Shown in pieces: positions 9,490 through 18,676 of a DNA stretch of 64,000 bases. Origin of the DNA: an uncultured Lachnospiraceae bacterium (GTDB lineage Bacteria > Bacillota > Clostridia > Lachnospirales > Lachnospiraceae). Each line of letters opens with the position of its first letter. The first letter of the stretch is position 1. The position numbers and the translations under genes were made by a program. The stretch spans positions 60,566 to 124,565 of the forward strand of contig CANRFJ010000007.1 of NCBI GenBank assembly GCA_947629865.1, written 5' to 3'. The notes below the pieces were generated by a model that worked only from the letters and a program-made list of their open reading frames with translations, was not told the origin of the DNA and searched no databases.

Positions 9490-12400
9490 TTAGTGGATAC
9501 TCTGAATGTTATTGGTAATCCGGCCCTTGCTGATTAAATCCTTTGTGGCAATGGCAAATGCCCTCCGCACTCTTGTGTCGCTCTGAAGTGCATTTACAAA
9601 ATCCAGAGGGTTTTTGACGTCTGGCAGTTCGGCGTGGATAACCACGTCTCCGAAGGAGGGTTCCCGAAAATTACCCTTCGGCAGAAGACGGTGATCCGAT
9701 ATGAGTTGTGGCCGGATAAAGCTCTCCATAATGTCGACAGCTTCGGGAAGCATATCGGTAAACCTCTGTGTGAGAATCGTTTCGTCCGGATTGGCGCGAA
9801 CCAGTACATGGTCTCCGTTTTTGGGGACGCCGGAAGTGCGGATGATTCCCCCCATCTGAAAGCCTGACACGCCCAAATCATGAAGCTTTGTATACAGTCT
9901 GCCCTTTTTTGAGGCGCCGTCATAGTTCGCAATTCCGATGATGTGTGCAAGGTTTTTGAGATTAGCTGTGCTCAGAACGTAATGATTTTTCTTGTCAAAT
10001 TTCATATCGTATATTATTTTGTTTACATCGGAATATTTATTTCGCTTCTTTTTTGCCTTCTGTTTATTGTTTTTTATGAAATTTTCCACATTCTTCTTTG
10101 CCTGTGCGTTTTGCGTAGACGTGCTCGGAACCCATCTGGAGTCGTGCTGCCCCGGCGCGCTGGAGCCGTCTGCTTTGGTGATGGTAAAACTACCGCTTCC
10201 GGAATCACCGCCGGAATTTCCGCCGGAATTGCTGCTTCCTCCGTCAGAGCCGGAACCCGCAGCTGCCTCGCCATATTTTGTCTCCAGATATTTATTCTGT
10301 ATGTCCAGTTTGCCTGCAATTGAGGAATCATCTCCATATATGGATTCCTGAATACCTGTCACAATTTGGGTGTTGGAGCCAAAGGCATCCAGTATATCTG
10401 CAAAATTGCGGGAGTAGTCGTAATTATAATCTCCGGCGGTTTTGTTAAGAATATCCTGAATCAGCAGTGCATTATTGTTGATGGCGGCAATCCCGTCCTG
10501 TAGCAGGGTGTCCGTGTCTTTGAACAGATTGCTCATTAAGTCCTCGTATTCAGAATAGAGATTGTCCAGCATCTTCTGCTGGTCGCTGATATACTTATCA
10601 TATTCTGTGTCCTGCAAATCCTGATTGGCCTCATCCAGACTTAGCTGGAGCTGTGCTCTACGGGCGCGGCCCTCCTCGGAATCGTCGCCCTGTAATGAAG
10701 CAAGCTGCTTCTCCAGTGTGGCAATGCTCTTTGTCTTATCCGCGATGTTTTGCTGGTAATCATACAAATCCTTCTCATAATCCAGCGCCTCCTTTTTGGC
10801 GTCTATGATTTCCTTCATATAGTCGAGCTGGACTTGGTAATATTCTTTGACAAGGTCTATAATTTTTTGCTCAGCGTCAAACTCATTTTTTGCCCATTCC
10901 TGTTGTTTGTCAATAATGGACTTATAGGCAGCATCAAGCTGTTCGGAGGAATCATACTTATGTATTCCGTTGTCGCCGTAATCCAGTTTGCCGGATGCTT
11001 TCATTGACTCCAGGATGGCGCGCTCTTTGTTTAATTCCCGCAACTGGGACTGGGCTGTTTCAAGATTTATGCCAGAAGCGCCGAGAGCTGCAATGCCCTC
11101 TTTTGTAAATGCGCCGGTATCGGAATCCGTCATGTCGCGGCGGGAGAGAAGTTCGGTTATAAAGCCGGCTTCTGTGCGGATGCGGTTTGCATTTTCTTCT
11201 TTTGCATCCAGCAGGGCAGTGTGCACTTCGCGGATGGCAGTTGTATTTTCTGCAATCGAGACATCGCACTCACTGATCGTATTGTCAAGAGTCTGAAGGC
11301 GGGACTGTATATCGTACCATTCATCGGAATATACTTTTATCTTTCCCTTTTTTATTTCCGAATTTAATTCGTATTGAACAGAATTTCTTTCCTGAACCGC
11401 TTTTGCGCGTTTACCATTCTCATAATCTAATTGAGAACTATAATATCCGGCAGTGATAATTTTGCCTCTGGCTTCCAGGAGAGAAACCTTGTTTTTGACG
11501 TCCTGTGCCTGATTGTCGATCAGAGAGATCTGATTTTCATAGTCTTTCTGAATATTTTCAATTCGATGAACCACAAGGTCGTTTATCTTTTTCTGCAGTT
11601 CATATTCAAGACGCTTTGCCTCCGCACTTTGTCCGTTGAGTTTTGCAATCTTAATCTGATAGTCATAGGATTTCTTCAGATTGTCAATTTGAGTATTAAC
11701 AGAGACATTTTTGTCCTTAGAGCCGACACTGATCGCCTCTTTTGCCTCTGCCCTTGAAACCCGCGTATTGTATAAGTCAGTCCGGTTCTGGTACCTCGCC
11801 TGTTTGTTTTCCCGCATCGAAGCGAGAGTTTCCTGTCTCGCTTTTTTCTTTTCCTGCGATTTGTCATAATAATCCTGGTATTTCTGGATTTTCTCTGCAG
11901 TTGCTTCGCCATATGTGGCGATTAACTTACTGCGACTTCCCGTAATCCTTCCGTTCCTTACGGCGTTTTTAAGACTTTTAGACAGTTTTACATTATCGGC
12001 TTTATCAGAATACTTATCTGCCGCCCGCTGCTGATACTTTGCGGTCTTTTTCAGAATCCTATATTGGTCGTTGAGATTTTTGGTTCGTGCGCGCAGAAGT
12101 GCATCGTCTGTTTTTACACCTTTTTTATCAACAAGATTATCATACTTTGACTTAACTAAATCAAGCTTAGATGATAAGCGATCCAAGGCACGGCTGATCC
12201 AGTCGATTTCCTGTCTGGTAGTTGTTTTTTGTTTTGTATTGGATGATGTATTGGATTTTGGAGTGCTGGTGGAGGTATCAGGCTTAAAATCGGTATCTCT
12301 GATTTTTACTTTTGCTTTTTTCTTTGCTGCTTTTTCTACCTTTAACTGCTGTGCCGTAATCTTAGCGGTTAAGTTTGCTATACGAGCATCTCTTTCCTGC

Positions 12401-15267
12401 GAATTCATCTTGGTATCCGAGGCAATTTTAGTGCGTTCGGACATCATATTCTGAAGAATTTCTAACTCGTTTAACGCATCACCTGTGATGCCGCATTGTC
12501 GCGCAAGAGCAATCAGATTACTTACAGATTTACTGGTAGATAATGAGTTTTTGTTTGCGATGGCTTTTTGCAGCGTATACAGCTTAACGGCATTGGTTGC
12601 TCCGTCTAACAAATTGATTTCATTGGCTTTCGATGCTATATCTGCATTTGTTGCCGTAACAACATCCCAATTTAACAGGATCTCATCTACCTTGCTCATG
12701 TTTAAAGCATCCTGAACCACTTTTCGGGAATTTTGTATGCCCATTTCATCAAGCTGAGAGATATAATATTTTTTGTTGGACTCTGTCAAATTTGCTAAGA
12801 AGTTGTTGCTGTTGACATAAGCAGTTGCTAAATCATTGGCGGCGCTCTTGCATGTTTTCATAATGGAGTGGCCATTACCAAGAATTTTAATAAAGCGCTC
12901 ATACTGTGCGGTATTTGCTTTTACGTCTTCCGGCATACCAGCCAGTGTATCAGCATCAATTCCAACGGTTTTAGTTTTCTTGTCTGACATATTGTCTTTC
13001 TTTTTGGCAAGAATAGCCGATATGGAAGAAATGCCAGATTTCATGGAAGATAGCTGCTCAATAGATGATTTTAAATGATTTATCTTCTTTGTTAATTCCT
13101 TGGCGGACAAACCGGTTTGTTCCATTATGTCTTTTGCGATAGAGGATTTTTCAAATGCTTTTACAGTGAGCTTTCCTGCTTCCGCAAGTTCCAGAAGATC
13201 TTCTTTTGTCTCCTGAGCGGTCTTTCTTTGCTCGTCTGTACCGTCTGTTCCAAGAGAATCCCAAACATCAGCAAAAGAAGATTTTTTAACTGACTTTTTG
13301 GTGGCTGCTATGCTTTGTTCGTATTTTTGTATTGCCTCGTCAGCACTTTTGGCGCCATCTGTTGCAGATAGCCACGCTTGAAGCTGTCCCTGATTGAAGT
13401 CGTTAGTATACTGGACTAATTTGTCATACTCAGCGCTATTGTCACCGGAGATGCTTTTTATACTATCCTTAATTTTATCCGCACTTTCATTGTATTCTTC
13501 AAACCCCAATTTTTTATACATATCGGACAAATTAAGTTTTTCATCCTCTGGAAGTTTTTCATTTATAACATTCATCAGAGGTGTAAGGTAGGAGTCTATC
13601 AGCGTCTTGGCATCGCTAAAGGACATTTCCGAAAAGTCGGTCTGGAACAACCCGCTAAGAGCGCTCATAATTTCCAGCTTTTTATCTGGATCTGAACAGG
13701 CAAGATTTAATGGAGTTATAATTTGGTCTTGTAAAAACTGTTTTGCTCCGTCTAAGTCTTCTACATCCAAATCAGACCATTTAATGGAGTCTACCATTTG
13801 TCCTATTGCCCTTTTGAAATACTCATTATCGCTGTTTTTATAAGAATCAAGGTCGCTCACCCAAATCATCATCTGGTCAGACATTTCTTTGTTTTTTGAA
13901 TTTAATTCGGATTCTTCCACAGATAATTGTGACTGCAAATCCCGAAGGGAAATCGTGTATGATTCCGACATTTTCTCCTTCAATCTTTCAGCCTCATCAT
14001 GCGCAAGCTGGTACGCATTTATCACTTCGTCTGTGGTAAGATCTGGGTTAAGACTAAATGCCTGTATTATCTTTTTCCGGCTGTCTTCATCCAGTTTGCG
14101 TTCTTTTGTTATTTTTTTTATGGTGTCGTCACTGAATCCTAACCGGCTGTCACCCAAAATAAGGCTGGCTTTGCCATATTCTGTATGCCCGTCACCTATT
14201 GTAAGCCCTAATTTCCCTTCTATTATGTCACGATTGGCGAAAAGTTCGGGGGTAGTTCTGTACCTGCCGTTCAACATGTTGTCATAGACTTCTTTGAGCT
14301 TGTCAATCTCCTCTTGCTTGGAGCTTATATCTTCGCTTTCGCTCTCCAATACAGTGAATATACCTTCTGACTCGTCTGTCCCATTTACATAATCCTCCAG
14401 ATGCTTAAACATTTCGCCTTTGGTTAAGGTTTCCTTCCATTCTACAAGTTTTTTGATAGAATCCGTAACCGTATCGACGTCTCCGCTCAATCCTAAAATA
14501 GCGTTGCCGTTTTCATCATAGGTTTTGGTTAATGATGGAAACAGTTCAGCCAATTGATTATTGATATCAAGAAACCGTTCATAATCATCCGTTGACAGGC
14601 GTTTGTTTTCATTAGTAAAAGGATCTACGCCCTGAACAAGATTCGCGTATTCAGTGGATAATTCACTTGCCCTTGCAGATGTATCCGAAGTTTCTTGCTT
14701 CAGATTCTTTATGGAATCAGCCGCCTCCTGCGTTGTGGCTTTCGCATGTTCAACTACTTCTTTCTGCTTTTCTTCGTAATTGATGAGATAGTCAAGACCA
14801 TTAAAAATTGCTTCTGCTGCAAAAGCGATTCCTATGCCGGCAAGCATATTGCCCGCCATGGATAGACCTTTGAGGGCTGCCTGACTTGCTTTGGCAGAGA
14901 GTGATTGTTGTTTGATGGCAGTGGTAAATCCTTCTGTTGTGAGCGCCCCGTTCTTTTGTTTTTTCGCATAATCTACAATAGCAGAATCTACATTTTCCAT
15001 TTCCTCTGCGACTGCTTCTGCACTTAATTGGGTGTTGTTGAATTTTTCCTTAAATTCATCAAACTGTGATAATAACTCTGGCGTTAAGGGCGTCTTTGCC
15101 TTGCCCGTAAATAGGGATGCAAAAGCACCATCTGAGCCGAATAAATTGCCTTCAACTACATTATTTTTGAATATTAAGAATTTTTTGCCTATTTTATCAA
15201 GTGTATTACCCAATAAAACAAGTTTATTATTTTCTGTTTCGAATATCATACTATTTTTTATTGGCAT
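9490..15267 (-). CDS. Tape measure protein, C-terminal part (separated from its N-terminal part)
   Basis: A 1925-aa open frame. It has a hydrophobic segment near residues 130-160 (GLSMAGNMLAGIGIAFAAE), then very long helical coiled-coil stretches, a Gly/Ser linker near 1690, and a C-terminal domain ending with GGIIRTSGVPKNGDHVLVRA and NPDETILTQRF, typical of tape measure C-termini of clostridial siphophages. No ribosome site precedes the ATG at 15267; the frame is open upstream only to a TAA about 25 codons earlier. The N-terminal part is at 16974-17951, so the gene is interrupted. A tape measure sets tail length and fills the tube. Confidence 0.85.
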   Translation of the reverse strand: MPIKNSMIFETENNKLVLLGNTLDKIGKKFLIFKNNVVEGNLFGSDGAFASLFTGKAKTPLTPELLSQFDEFKEKFNNTQLSAEAVAEEMENVDSAIVDYAKKQKNGALTTEGFTTAIKQQSLSAKASQAALKGLSMAGNMLAGIGIAFAAEAIFNGLDYLINYEEKQKEVVEHAKATTQEAADSIKNLKQETSDTSARASELSTEYANLVQGVDPFTNENKRLSTDDYERFLDINNQLAELFPSLTKTYDENGNAILGLSGDVDTVTDSIKKLVEWKETLTKGEMFKHLEDYVNGTDESEGIFTVLESESEDISSKQEEIDKLKEVYDNMLNGRYRTTPELFANRDIIEGKLGLTIGDGHTEYGKASLILGDSRLGFSDDTIKKITKERKLDEDSRKKIIQAFSLNPDLTTDEVINAYQLAHDEAERLKEKMSESYTISLRDLQSQLSVEESELNSKNKEMSDQMMIWVSDLDSYKNSDNEYFKRAIGQMVDSIKWSDLDVEDLDGAKQFLQDQIITPLNLACSDPDKKLEIMSALSGLFQTDFSEMSFSDAKTLIDSYLTPLMNVINEKLPEDEKLNLSDMYKKLGFEEYNESADKIKDSIKSISGDNSAEYDKLVQYTNDFNQGQLQAWLSATDGAKSADEAIQKYEQSIAATKKSVKKSSFADVWDSLGTDGTDEQRKTAQETKEDLLELAEAGKLTVKAFEKSSIAKDIMEQTGLSAKELTKKINHLKSSIEQLSSMKSGISSISAILAKKKDNMSDKKTKTVGIDADTLAGMPEDVKANTAQYERFIKILGNGHSIMKTCKSAANDLATAYVNSNNFLANLTESNKKYYISQLDEMGIQNSRKVVQDALNMSKVDEILLNWDVVTATNADIASKANEINLLDGATNAVKLYTLQKAIANKNSLSTSKSVSNLIALARQCGITGDALNELEILQNMMSERTKIASDTKMNSQERDARIANLTAKITAQQLKVEKAAKKKAKVKIRDTDFKPDTSTSTPKSNTSSNTKQKTTTRQEIDWISRALDRLSSKLDLVKSKYDNLVDKKGVKTDDALLRARTKNLNDQYRILKKTAKYQQRAADKYSDKADNVKLSKSLKNAVRNGRITGSRSKLIATYGEATAEKIQKYQDYYDKSQEKKKARQETLASMRENKQARYQNRTDLYNTRVSRAEAKEAISVGSKDKNVSVNTQIDNLKKSYDYQIKIAKLNGQSAEAKRLEYELQKKINDLVVHRIENIQKDYENQISLIDNQAQDVKNKVSLLEARGKIITAGYYSSQLDYENGKRAKAVQERNSVQYELNSEIKKGKIKVYSDEWYDIQSRLQTLDNTISECDVSIAENTTAIREVHTALLDAKEENANRIRTEAGFITELLSRRDMTDSDTGAFTKEGIAALGASGINLETAQSQLRELNKERAILESMKASGKLDYGDNGIHKYDSSEQLDAAYKSIIDKQQEWAKNEFDAEQKIIDLVKEYYQVQLDYMKEIIDAKKEALDYEKDLYDYQQNIADKTKSIATLEKQLASLQGDDSEEGRARRAQLQLSLDEANQDLQDTEYDKYISDQQKMLDNLYSEYEDLMSNLFKDTDTLLQDGIAAINNNALLIQDILNKTAGDYNYDYSRNFADILDAFGSNTQIVTGIQESIYGDDSSIAGKLDIQNKYLETKYGEAAAGSGSDGGSSNSGGNSGGDSGSGSFTITKADGSSAPGQHDSRWVPSTSTQNAQAKKNVENFIKNNKQKAKKKRNKYSDVNKIIYDMKFDKKNHYVLSTANLKNLAHIIGIANYDGASKKGRLYTKLHDLGVSGFQMGGIIRTSGVPKNGDHVLVRANPDETILTQRFTDMLPEAVDIMESFIRPQLISDHRLLPKGNFREPSFGDVVIHAELPDVKNPLDFVNALQSDTRVRRAFAIATKDLISKGRITNNIQSIH

Positions 15268-15343
15268 TGTGGAGATACCATTTATGCTATATGGAGTAGC
15301 ATTATTTAGAAAAATGTGTTATACTCAAAAAGAGGTGATAATA

Positions 15344-15916
15344 ATGAGAAAAGTTATGTATTGTGAAAAATGCGGAAATGTATATTATCCGATTATTAGT
15401 AAGAAATGTAGTTTTTGTAAAACAAAAATGAAAATATTGCCAGAACCATTGAAAGACAAATACAATATTTACAATAAAAGTTACCAAGAACTGCAACACC
15501 AAATAACCTTATTTAACGCACATAGACTAATTGGTACAGAGCAAGAAGAACTGCGGCTATACGAAGAAAGACAGCAGCGAAAGCAAAATTTTGTTATGGG
15601 CGAATTGAAAAATAGCCCATTATTTTCAATAAGATTGTATCAACAACGAATAGAAAAGGAAACTTTATTATATCAAGAGTTTGTTAAACTAGACCACGAG
15701 GAAGTATTAAAACGTATTAATAGAAACACGCAATCCATCCAAAACGACCAAGACCACCAAATTTATACTCCCCAATGTCCTATCTGTGGATCTTCTAACA
15801 TAAATAAAATCACCTTAACAAACAGAGCAGTAAAGACCGCTGCATTTGGGGTTTTGGGAGCCATGAATGATGCAGGGAAGACCTATAAGTGTGGCAATTG
15901 TGGGAGTAAGTTTTAA
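15344..15916 (+). CDS. Double zinc-ribbon protein A (opposite strand inside the tape measure gene)
   Basis: A 190-aa protein starting at the ATG at 15344, behind AGAGGTGA. A TATACT -10 hexamer lies at 15320-15325, with only a weak -35. The N-terminal zinc ribbon has YCEKCG and CSFC within the first 30 residues; a central helical charged region (65-140) follows; the C-terminal ribbon has CPICGSSNI and KCGNCGSKF, with RAVKTAAFGVLG between. The C-terminal module is shared with the protein at 16087-16524, so they are paralogues. The longer open frame upstream of 15344 is not used, since it would precede the promoter. Function unknown; an independently expressed accessory (moron) gene is likely. 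Confidence 0.75.
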   Translation: MRKVMYCEKCGNVYYPIISKKCSFCKTKMKILPEPLKDKYNIYNKSYQELQHQITLFNAHRLIGTEQEELRLYEERQQRKQNFVMGELKNSPLFSIRLYQQRIEKETLLYQEFVKLDHEEVLKRINRNTQSIQNDQDHQIYTPQCPICGSSNINKITLTNRAVKTAAFGVLGAMNDAGKTYKCGNCGSKF

Positions 15917-16026
15917 TCAATCAATGAGAATTACCTTTATAAAGTAATACTTATAAAGTCAGATGCGTTTATGGTTTACCTGCCCTTATTCATATATGCA
16001 TAAAACTAAGATTAAGTTAACTGAAT

Positions 16027-16055
16027 TTGCCATTCTACAAGTCTTTTGATATAAT
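16027..16055 (+). promoter_or_regulatory. Promoter of zinc-ribbon gene B
   Basis: TTGCCA (16027-16032), a 17-base spacer and TATAAT (16050-16055), a near-consensus vegetative promoter reading against the tail operon. It lies about 32 bases before the start codon at 16087, with AAGGAAGTGG as ribosome site between. Confidence 0.75.
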
Positions 16056-16086
16056 GTATTAAAAATAAGCATAAGGAAGTGGTTTT

Positions 16087-16524
16087 ATGTCGGGACTTTG
16101 CTATTGTAAAAAATGCGGCAGAATAGTGATGAAAGATCCTAAAGAAGAATGGAAATGTGATTACTGCAGAAGTGCATTATCTCCTGTTCCGGATGAATTT
16201 CTTGATGAAAAATGTGATATTGCATTTAAAAGCGACGAGGTAGAAGAACAATTTATAAACGAGTATATCAAGCCTTCCCCAGAATTTGACCAGTACCTTT
16301 TTGATCATAGAGATGAAGATTTAGCCGCCCGTGAGGCGCAGTTAATGGCTATAATTCGAGGGGGGAGAGATGGATCTGGTGGCCCATGCTGCCCTAGTTG
16401 CGGAAGTAAAAATATATCCGGAATTGGAACTATTGGAAGGGCAGTATCCGTTGGATTATTTGGACTGGCCAGCAGCAAGATTGGCAAAACGCATAAGTGC
16501 AATAGTTGTGGGAGTATGTGGTAG
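16087..16524 (+). CDS. Double zinc-ribbon protein B
   Basis: A 145-aa paralogue of the protein at 15344-15916. The N-terminal ribbon is YCKKCG plus CDYC (residues 5-30); the middle is acidic and helical (DEKCDIAFKSDEVEEQF); the C-terminal ribbon is CPSCGSKNI plus CNSCGSMW, separated by GRAVSVGLFGLASSKIGKT. That linker is hydrophobic and glycine-rich and could insert in or touch a membrane. Proteins with this C-terminal module are, to my knowledge, unassigned in function. Own strong promoter, opposite to the late operon, so it can be made while the particle genes are silent. A role in the resident state (immunity, exclusion) is speculation. Confidence 0.8.
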   Translation: MSGLCYCKKCGRIVMKDPKEEWKCDYCRSALSPVPDEFLDEKCDIAFKSDEVEEQFINEYIKPSPEFDQYLFDHRDEDLAAREAQLMAIIRGGRDGSGGPCCPSCGSKNISGIGTIGRAVSVGLFGLASSKIGKTHKCNSCGSMW

Positions 16525-16973
16525 TAAAAAGACTCCCTTTCCCTTCTGCCTTGCCTACCTTCTCTATACAATTTTGGTTCGTAATTCCTGCCATCTGTCA
16601 ACTCCGGCAGGGAGAGTTCCACATATATGAAAGTGGGGGACAGATCCCCACTAATAATTATCTGTCATATTCAGTTTAGTATCGAATGTCTATTCGGCGC
16701 GCAGCGTTTCATCTGCCGCGTCGCAGCCATGTCATTACAGTGGCGGTTCGTCTGCGAGAGACGCTTCCGTGCTGACCACACGAGTCCATACATTTTTACG
16801 AAGCGGCCATGTCGCCATGGAGGCAGAGTAGTATGGGGTTGACGTGCTTCCCAGTCGCGTAATTATTAACACGAGTCTATTCAGACCATATTGGCTGTTT
16901 ACCGTGGTGTATTGCACCGCGGACAGCAGGAAAACTTTTGTATCCAAAAGAACACCTGCTATAGTCGGCATAT
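16525..16973. other. Structured non-coding stretch next to the tape measure N-terminal part
   Basis: No convincing gene lies in these ~450 bases. They hold several hairpins: GTGGGG/CCCCAC-type at 16631-16651, GTCT-attc-AGAC at 16874-16885, an 8-bp stem with CCGTGGTG and CACCGCGG arms around 16900-16921, AGCAGG/CCTGCT enclosing CTTTTG/CAAAAG around 16927-16963, and GTCGG/CCGAC enclosing GGCG/CGCC at 16970-17005. The last covers the final tape measure codons (NVGRRK) and on the plus strand is followed by GTTTTT, so it could also end transcripts of the zinc-ribbon genes. The density of stems suggests a folded RNA. I could not match group I or group II intron cores. Confidence 0.5.
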
Positions 16974-17951
16974 TTATAACGGGCGAAACATTTTACGCCT
17001 ACCGACGTTTTTAGTGGCGGCGAAACCGCCAAGGACGGCGCCCAGAGAAGTTATGGGGCCGAGGAAAGAGGTGATGCCATCGACAGCGCCGAGGATTTTG
17101 TCCAGTGCGTTGACAGTGGTCTGCAGGACGCCGGAGTCGGCAATATTTCCTAGAACGCTGTCCCAGGTGTTGGACAAGCGGATTAAAGAGCCTTCCAGAC
17201 TGTCGGACTGGAGATGCACGGCGTCCATAGCGCTGCCGGAGCCGCTGGCATAGTCCTCGATCAACTGTTGATAATTTCCCTTCCCATTCAGAAGGGAGAC
17301 AAAGACATCGGGAGATATGTCGCTCGGATTCTCAAAGGATTCAAAAATAGTATTCAGGGTGGTTCCCACTTCTTCGCCGCTTTTCTTACTGTCCTGCAGG
17401 CCGGAGGCAATCAGGGCGGACAGCTCATTGATCTTAATTCCGGAATCGGCGGCGGTCTGGGCAGCGATCGAAGTGGCTGAGGCCATATCCGTCATGGCAA
17501 TGCGGTTGCGGGTGGCGATGTTTTGCTGGCCATCCAGCATGTCGGTCAGTTTTTTCACGCTGCCGGCGTACTGATAGGCGGCGTCTACGGCTGCCAGATA
17601 ATTGCCGGCGGTGTCTGCGGGGAGGTTTCCCGCGGCCTGTGCCATCAGGGACATTTCTGCCATATCGCTGTTTTTCTGTCCGGTATATCCCCGGCTGTTC
17701 ATATCCTGTACGGCGCTCAGATAATCGGAGGCGGGCTTTCCGTACTGACTGGCGGTGGCAAAGGAGCTGTCACCCAGCGCCTTCAACTGCTCTGAGGTCA
17801 TCCGAGAGAATTTGCTGATTTCTGTCAGCTGTGTATCCAGTTTTTTCAATTCGTCCAGTGAGTTGGAGATTTTACCCAGGCCCAGGAGAATCTGTTTTCC
17901 CGATTCCAGGAGACTTTTATCTGTAACGTGTTCAATAGTGTTTTCGGCCAT
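16974..17951 (-). CDS. Tape measure protein, N-terminal part
   Basis: A 325-aa frame from the ATG at 17951, preceded by AGCAGGTG; an upstream GTG in frame at 17960 is less well placed. It matches the TP901-type tape measure core domain: MTSEQLKALGDSSFATAS, YGKPASDYLSAVQDM, RGYTGQKNSDMAEMSLMAQA, and SDSLEGSLIRLSNTWDSVLG. It then runs into a hydrophobic stretch (GPITSLGAVLGGFAA) and stops after KNVGRRKMFRPL. A full-length tape measure would continue through a long coiled coil, which is found 1.7 kb further on at 9490-15267. The gene upstream ends within its ribosome site. Confidence 0.85.
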   Translation of the reverse strand: MAENTIEHVTDKSLLESGKQILLGLGKISNSLDELKKLDTQLTEISKFSRMTSEQLKALGDSSFATASQYGKPASDYLSAVQDMNSRGYTGQKNSDMAEMSLMAQAAGNLPADTAGNYLAAVDAAYQYAGSVKKLTDMLDGQQNIATRNRIAMTDMASATSIAAQTAADSGIKINELSALIASGLQDSKKSGEEVGTTLNTIFESFENPSDISPDVFVSLLNGKGNYQQLIEDYASGSGSAMDAVHLQSDSLEGSLIRLSNTWDSVLGNIADSGVLQTTVNALDKILGAVDGITSFLGPITSLGAVLGGFAATKNVGRRKMFRPL

Positions 17952-17956
17952 TGATA

Positions 17957-18223
17957 TCACCTGCTCTCATTTGCCTGTCTGTTTACCTGTTTATAGTATT
18001 CTGTTGTCAGCTCTGGCTGGCGGACAATTTTGTCCACTGCCTCGGAAAGCTTCCGCAAATCCTCGGAGGAGAAGGAACGCCCAAAGGTATTCATGGTTTC
18101 AAGGACTTCCCTTTCTGTCTCCCGTGCGGCGGTTTCTGCTTTCAAAAGCTCGTCATAGTGCTCCAGTATTGTCTGAAGTATTTTCTTTTTCCTGTTTCGG
18201 AAACGGTTTATTTTTGGCCTCAT
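17957..18223 (-). CDS. Small tail assembly protein upstream of tape measure
   Basis: An 88-aa basic N-terminus, acidic-helical protein (HYDELLKAETAARETEREV) behind GTGAGGAAA. Its position between the tail assembly chaperone and the tape measure is that of the second (gpGT/T-like) chaperone. I see no programmed frameshift joining it to the previous gene, because the previous frame ends in TAA and this frame has a TGA just before its own start. Its stop codon overlaps the ribosome site of the tape measure gene. Confidence 0.65.
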   Translation of the reverse strand: MRPKINRFRNRKKKILQTILEHYDELLKAETAARETEREVLETMNTFGRSFSSEDLRKLSEAVDKIVRQPELTTEYYKQVNRQANESR

Positions 18224-18260
18224 ACATTTTCCTCACTTTCTGCCGCATTGCTCCGGCGGT

Positions 18261-18635
18261 TTATTGCTCCATTATTTCGTAGAGTCCCAGAAGGCACTCG
18301 GCATTTATTCCCTGTGCAAATACATCTGCGGCTGCAAAGGGTTCGATATCAACGGTGATCTCCCCGTCCAGCATCTGGGATATGGCGGCGTTGAATTTTT
18401 CCATTGCCTCTGTGTCCGATGCCGGAATGGAGAGGGCTCCATCTTCACTGGCGGTTCCGTATTCCCGTATCTTTTCGTTCCGGATTATTTCAAAATTGGT
18501 AATATGCGGCTCCAGTTTTTTGAGGATTCCCAGCAGCCGGAACTGAAACAGTGGCTCCAGGGACAGGGATTTGTCATCTATAATGGTTTTTATTGTCTGG
18601 TTCAGCCGTATAAATTCAATTAGTTTTTTCGTCAT
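18261..18635 (-). CDS. Tail assembly chaperone-like protein
   Basis: A 124-aa mixed helical, acidic protein (MTKKLIEFIRLNQTIKTIID ... GINAECLLGLYEIMEQ). Its size and position, directly after the tail tube gene and before the tape measure pair, are those of the siphophage gpG-type chaperone that coats the tape measure during tube growth. Family membership is assigned from position; I do not recognise a diagnostic motif. Confidence 0.65.
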   Translation of the reverse strand: MTKKLIEFIRLNQTIKTIIDDKSLSLEPLFQFRLLGILKKLEPHITNFEIIRNEKIREYGTASEDGALSIPASDTEAMEKFNAAISQMLDGEITVDIEPFAAADVFAQGINAECLLGLYEIMEQ

Positions 18636-18676
18636 AATGCGTATCTCCTTTGGCTTTGCGGTGGCAACGATTACTT

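Larger units (their letters stand above)
15268..16973. other. 1.7-kb segment interrupting the tape measure gene
   Basis: The segment lies between the two tape measure halves, which are otherwise in the correct order and on the same strand. It contains two zinc-ribbon genes on the opposite strand (15344-15916, 16087-16524) and a structured non-coding stretch (16525-16973). The zinc-ribbon part is clearly more AT-rich than the surrounding operon. No transposase, recombinase, homing nuclease or reverse transcriptase is present. I found no target duplication or terminal repeat by eye. It may be a moron cassette, an intron-like element, or the scar of a replacement of the central tape measure region. 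Confidence 0.6.

Noticed and set aside
15032..15343. Extended N-terminus of zinc-ribbon protein A
   Set aside because: It would overlap the tape measure coding region antisense and precede the promoter; the ATG at 15344 has a good ribosome site and starts the zinc ribbon.
16735..16971. 78-aa minus-strand frame in the structured stretch
   Set aside because: No ribosome site and no domain-like features; best explained by the nucleotide-level structure.
16525..16973. Group II intron domain V or group I core
   Set aside because: No AGC...GAAA-type 34-nt hairpin, no GTGYG start and no recognisable P7 or P3 core sequence found by eye; left as an unclassified structured stretch.
17957..18635. Programmed frameshift joining the two tail chaperone genes
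   Set aside because: The first frame ends in TAA before any slippery sequence I can see, and the second frame has a TGA between that stop and its own ATG, so no fusion can be made.
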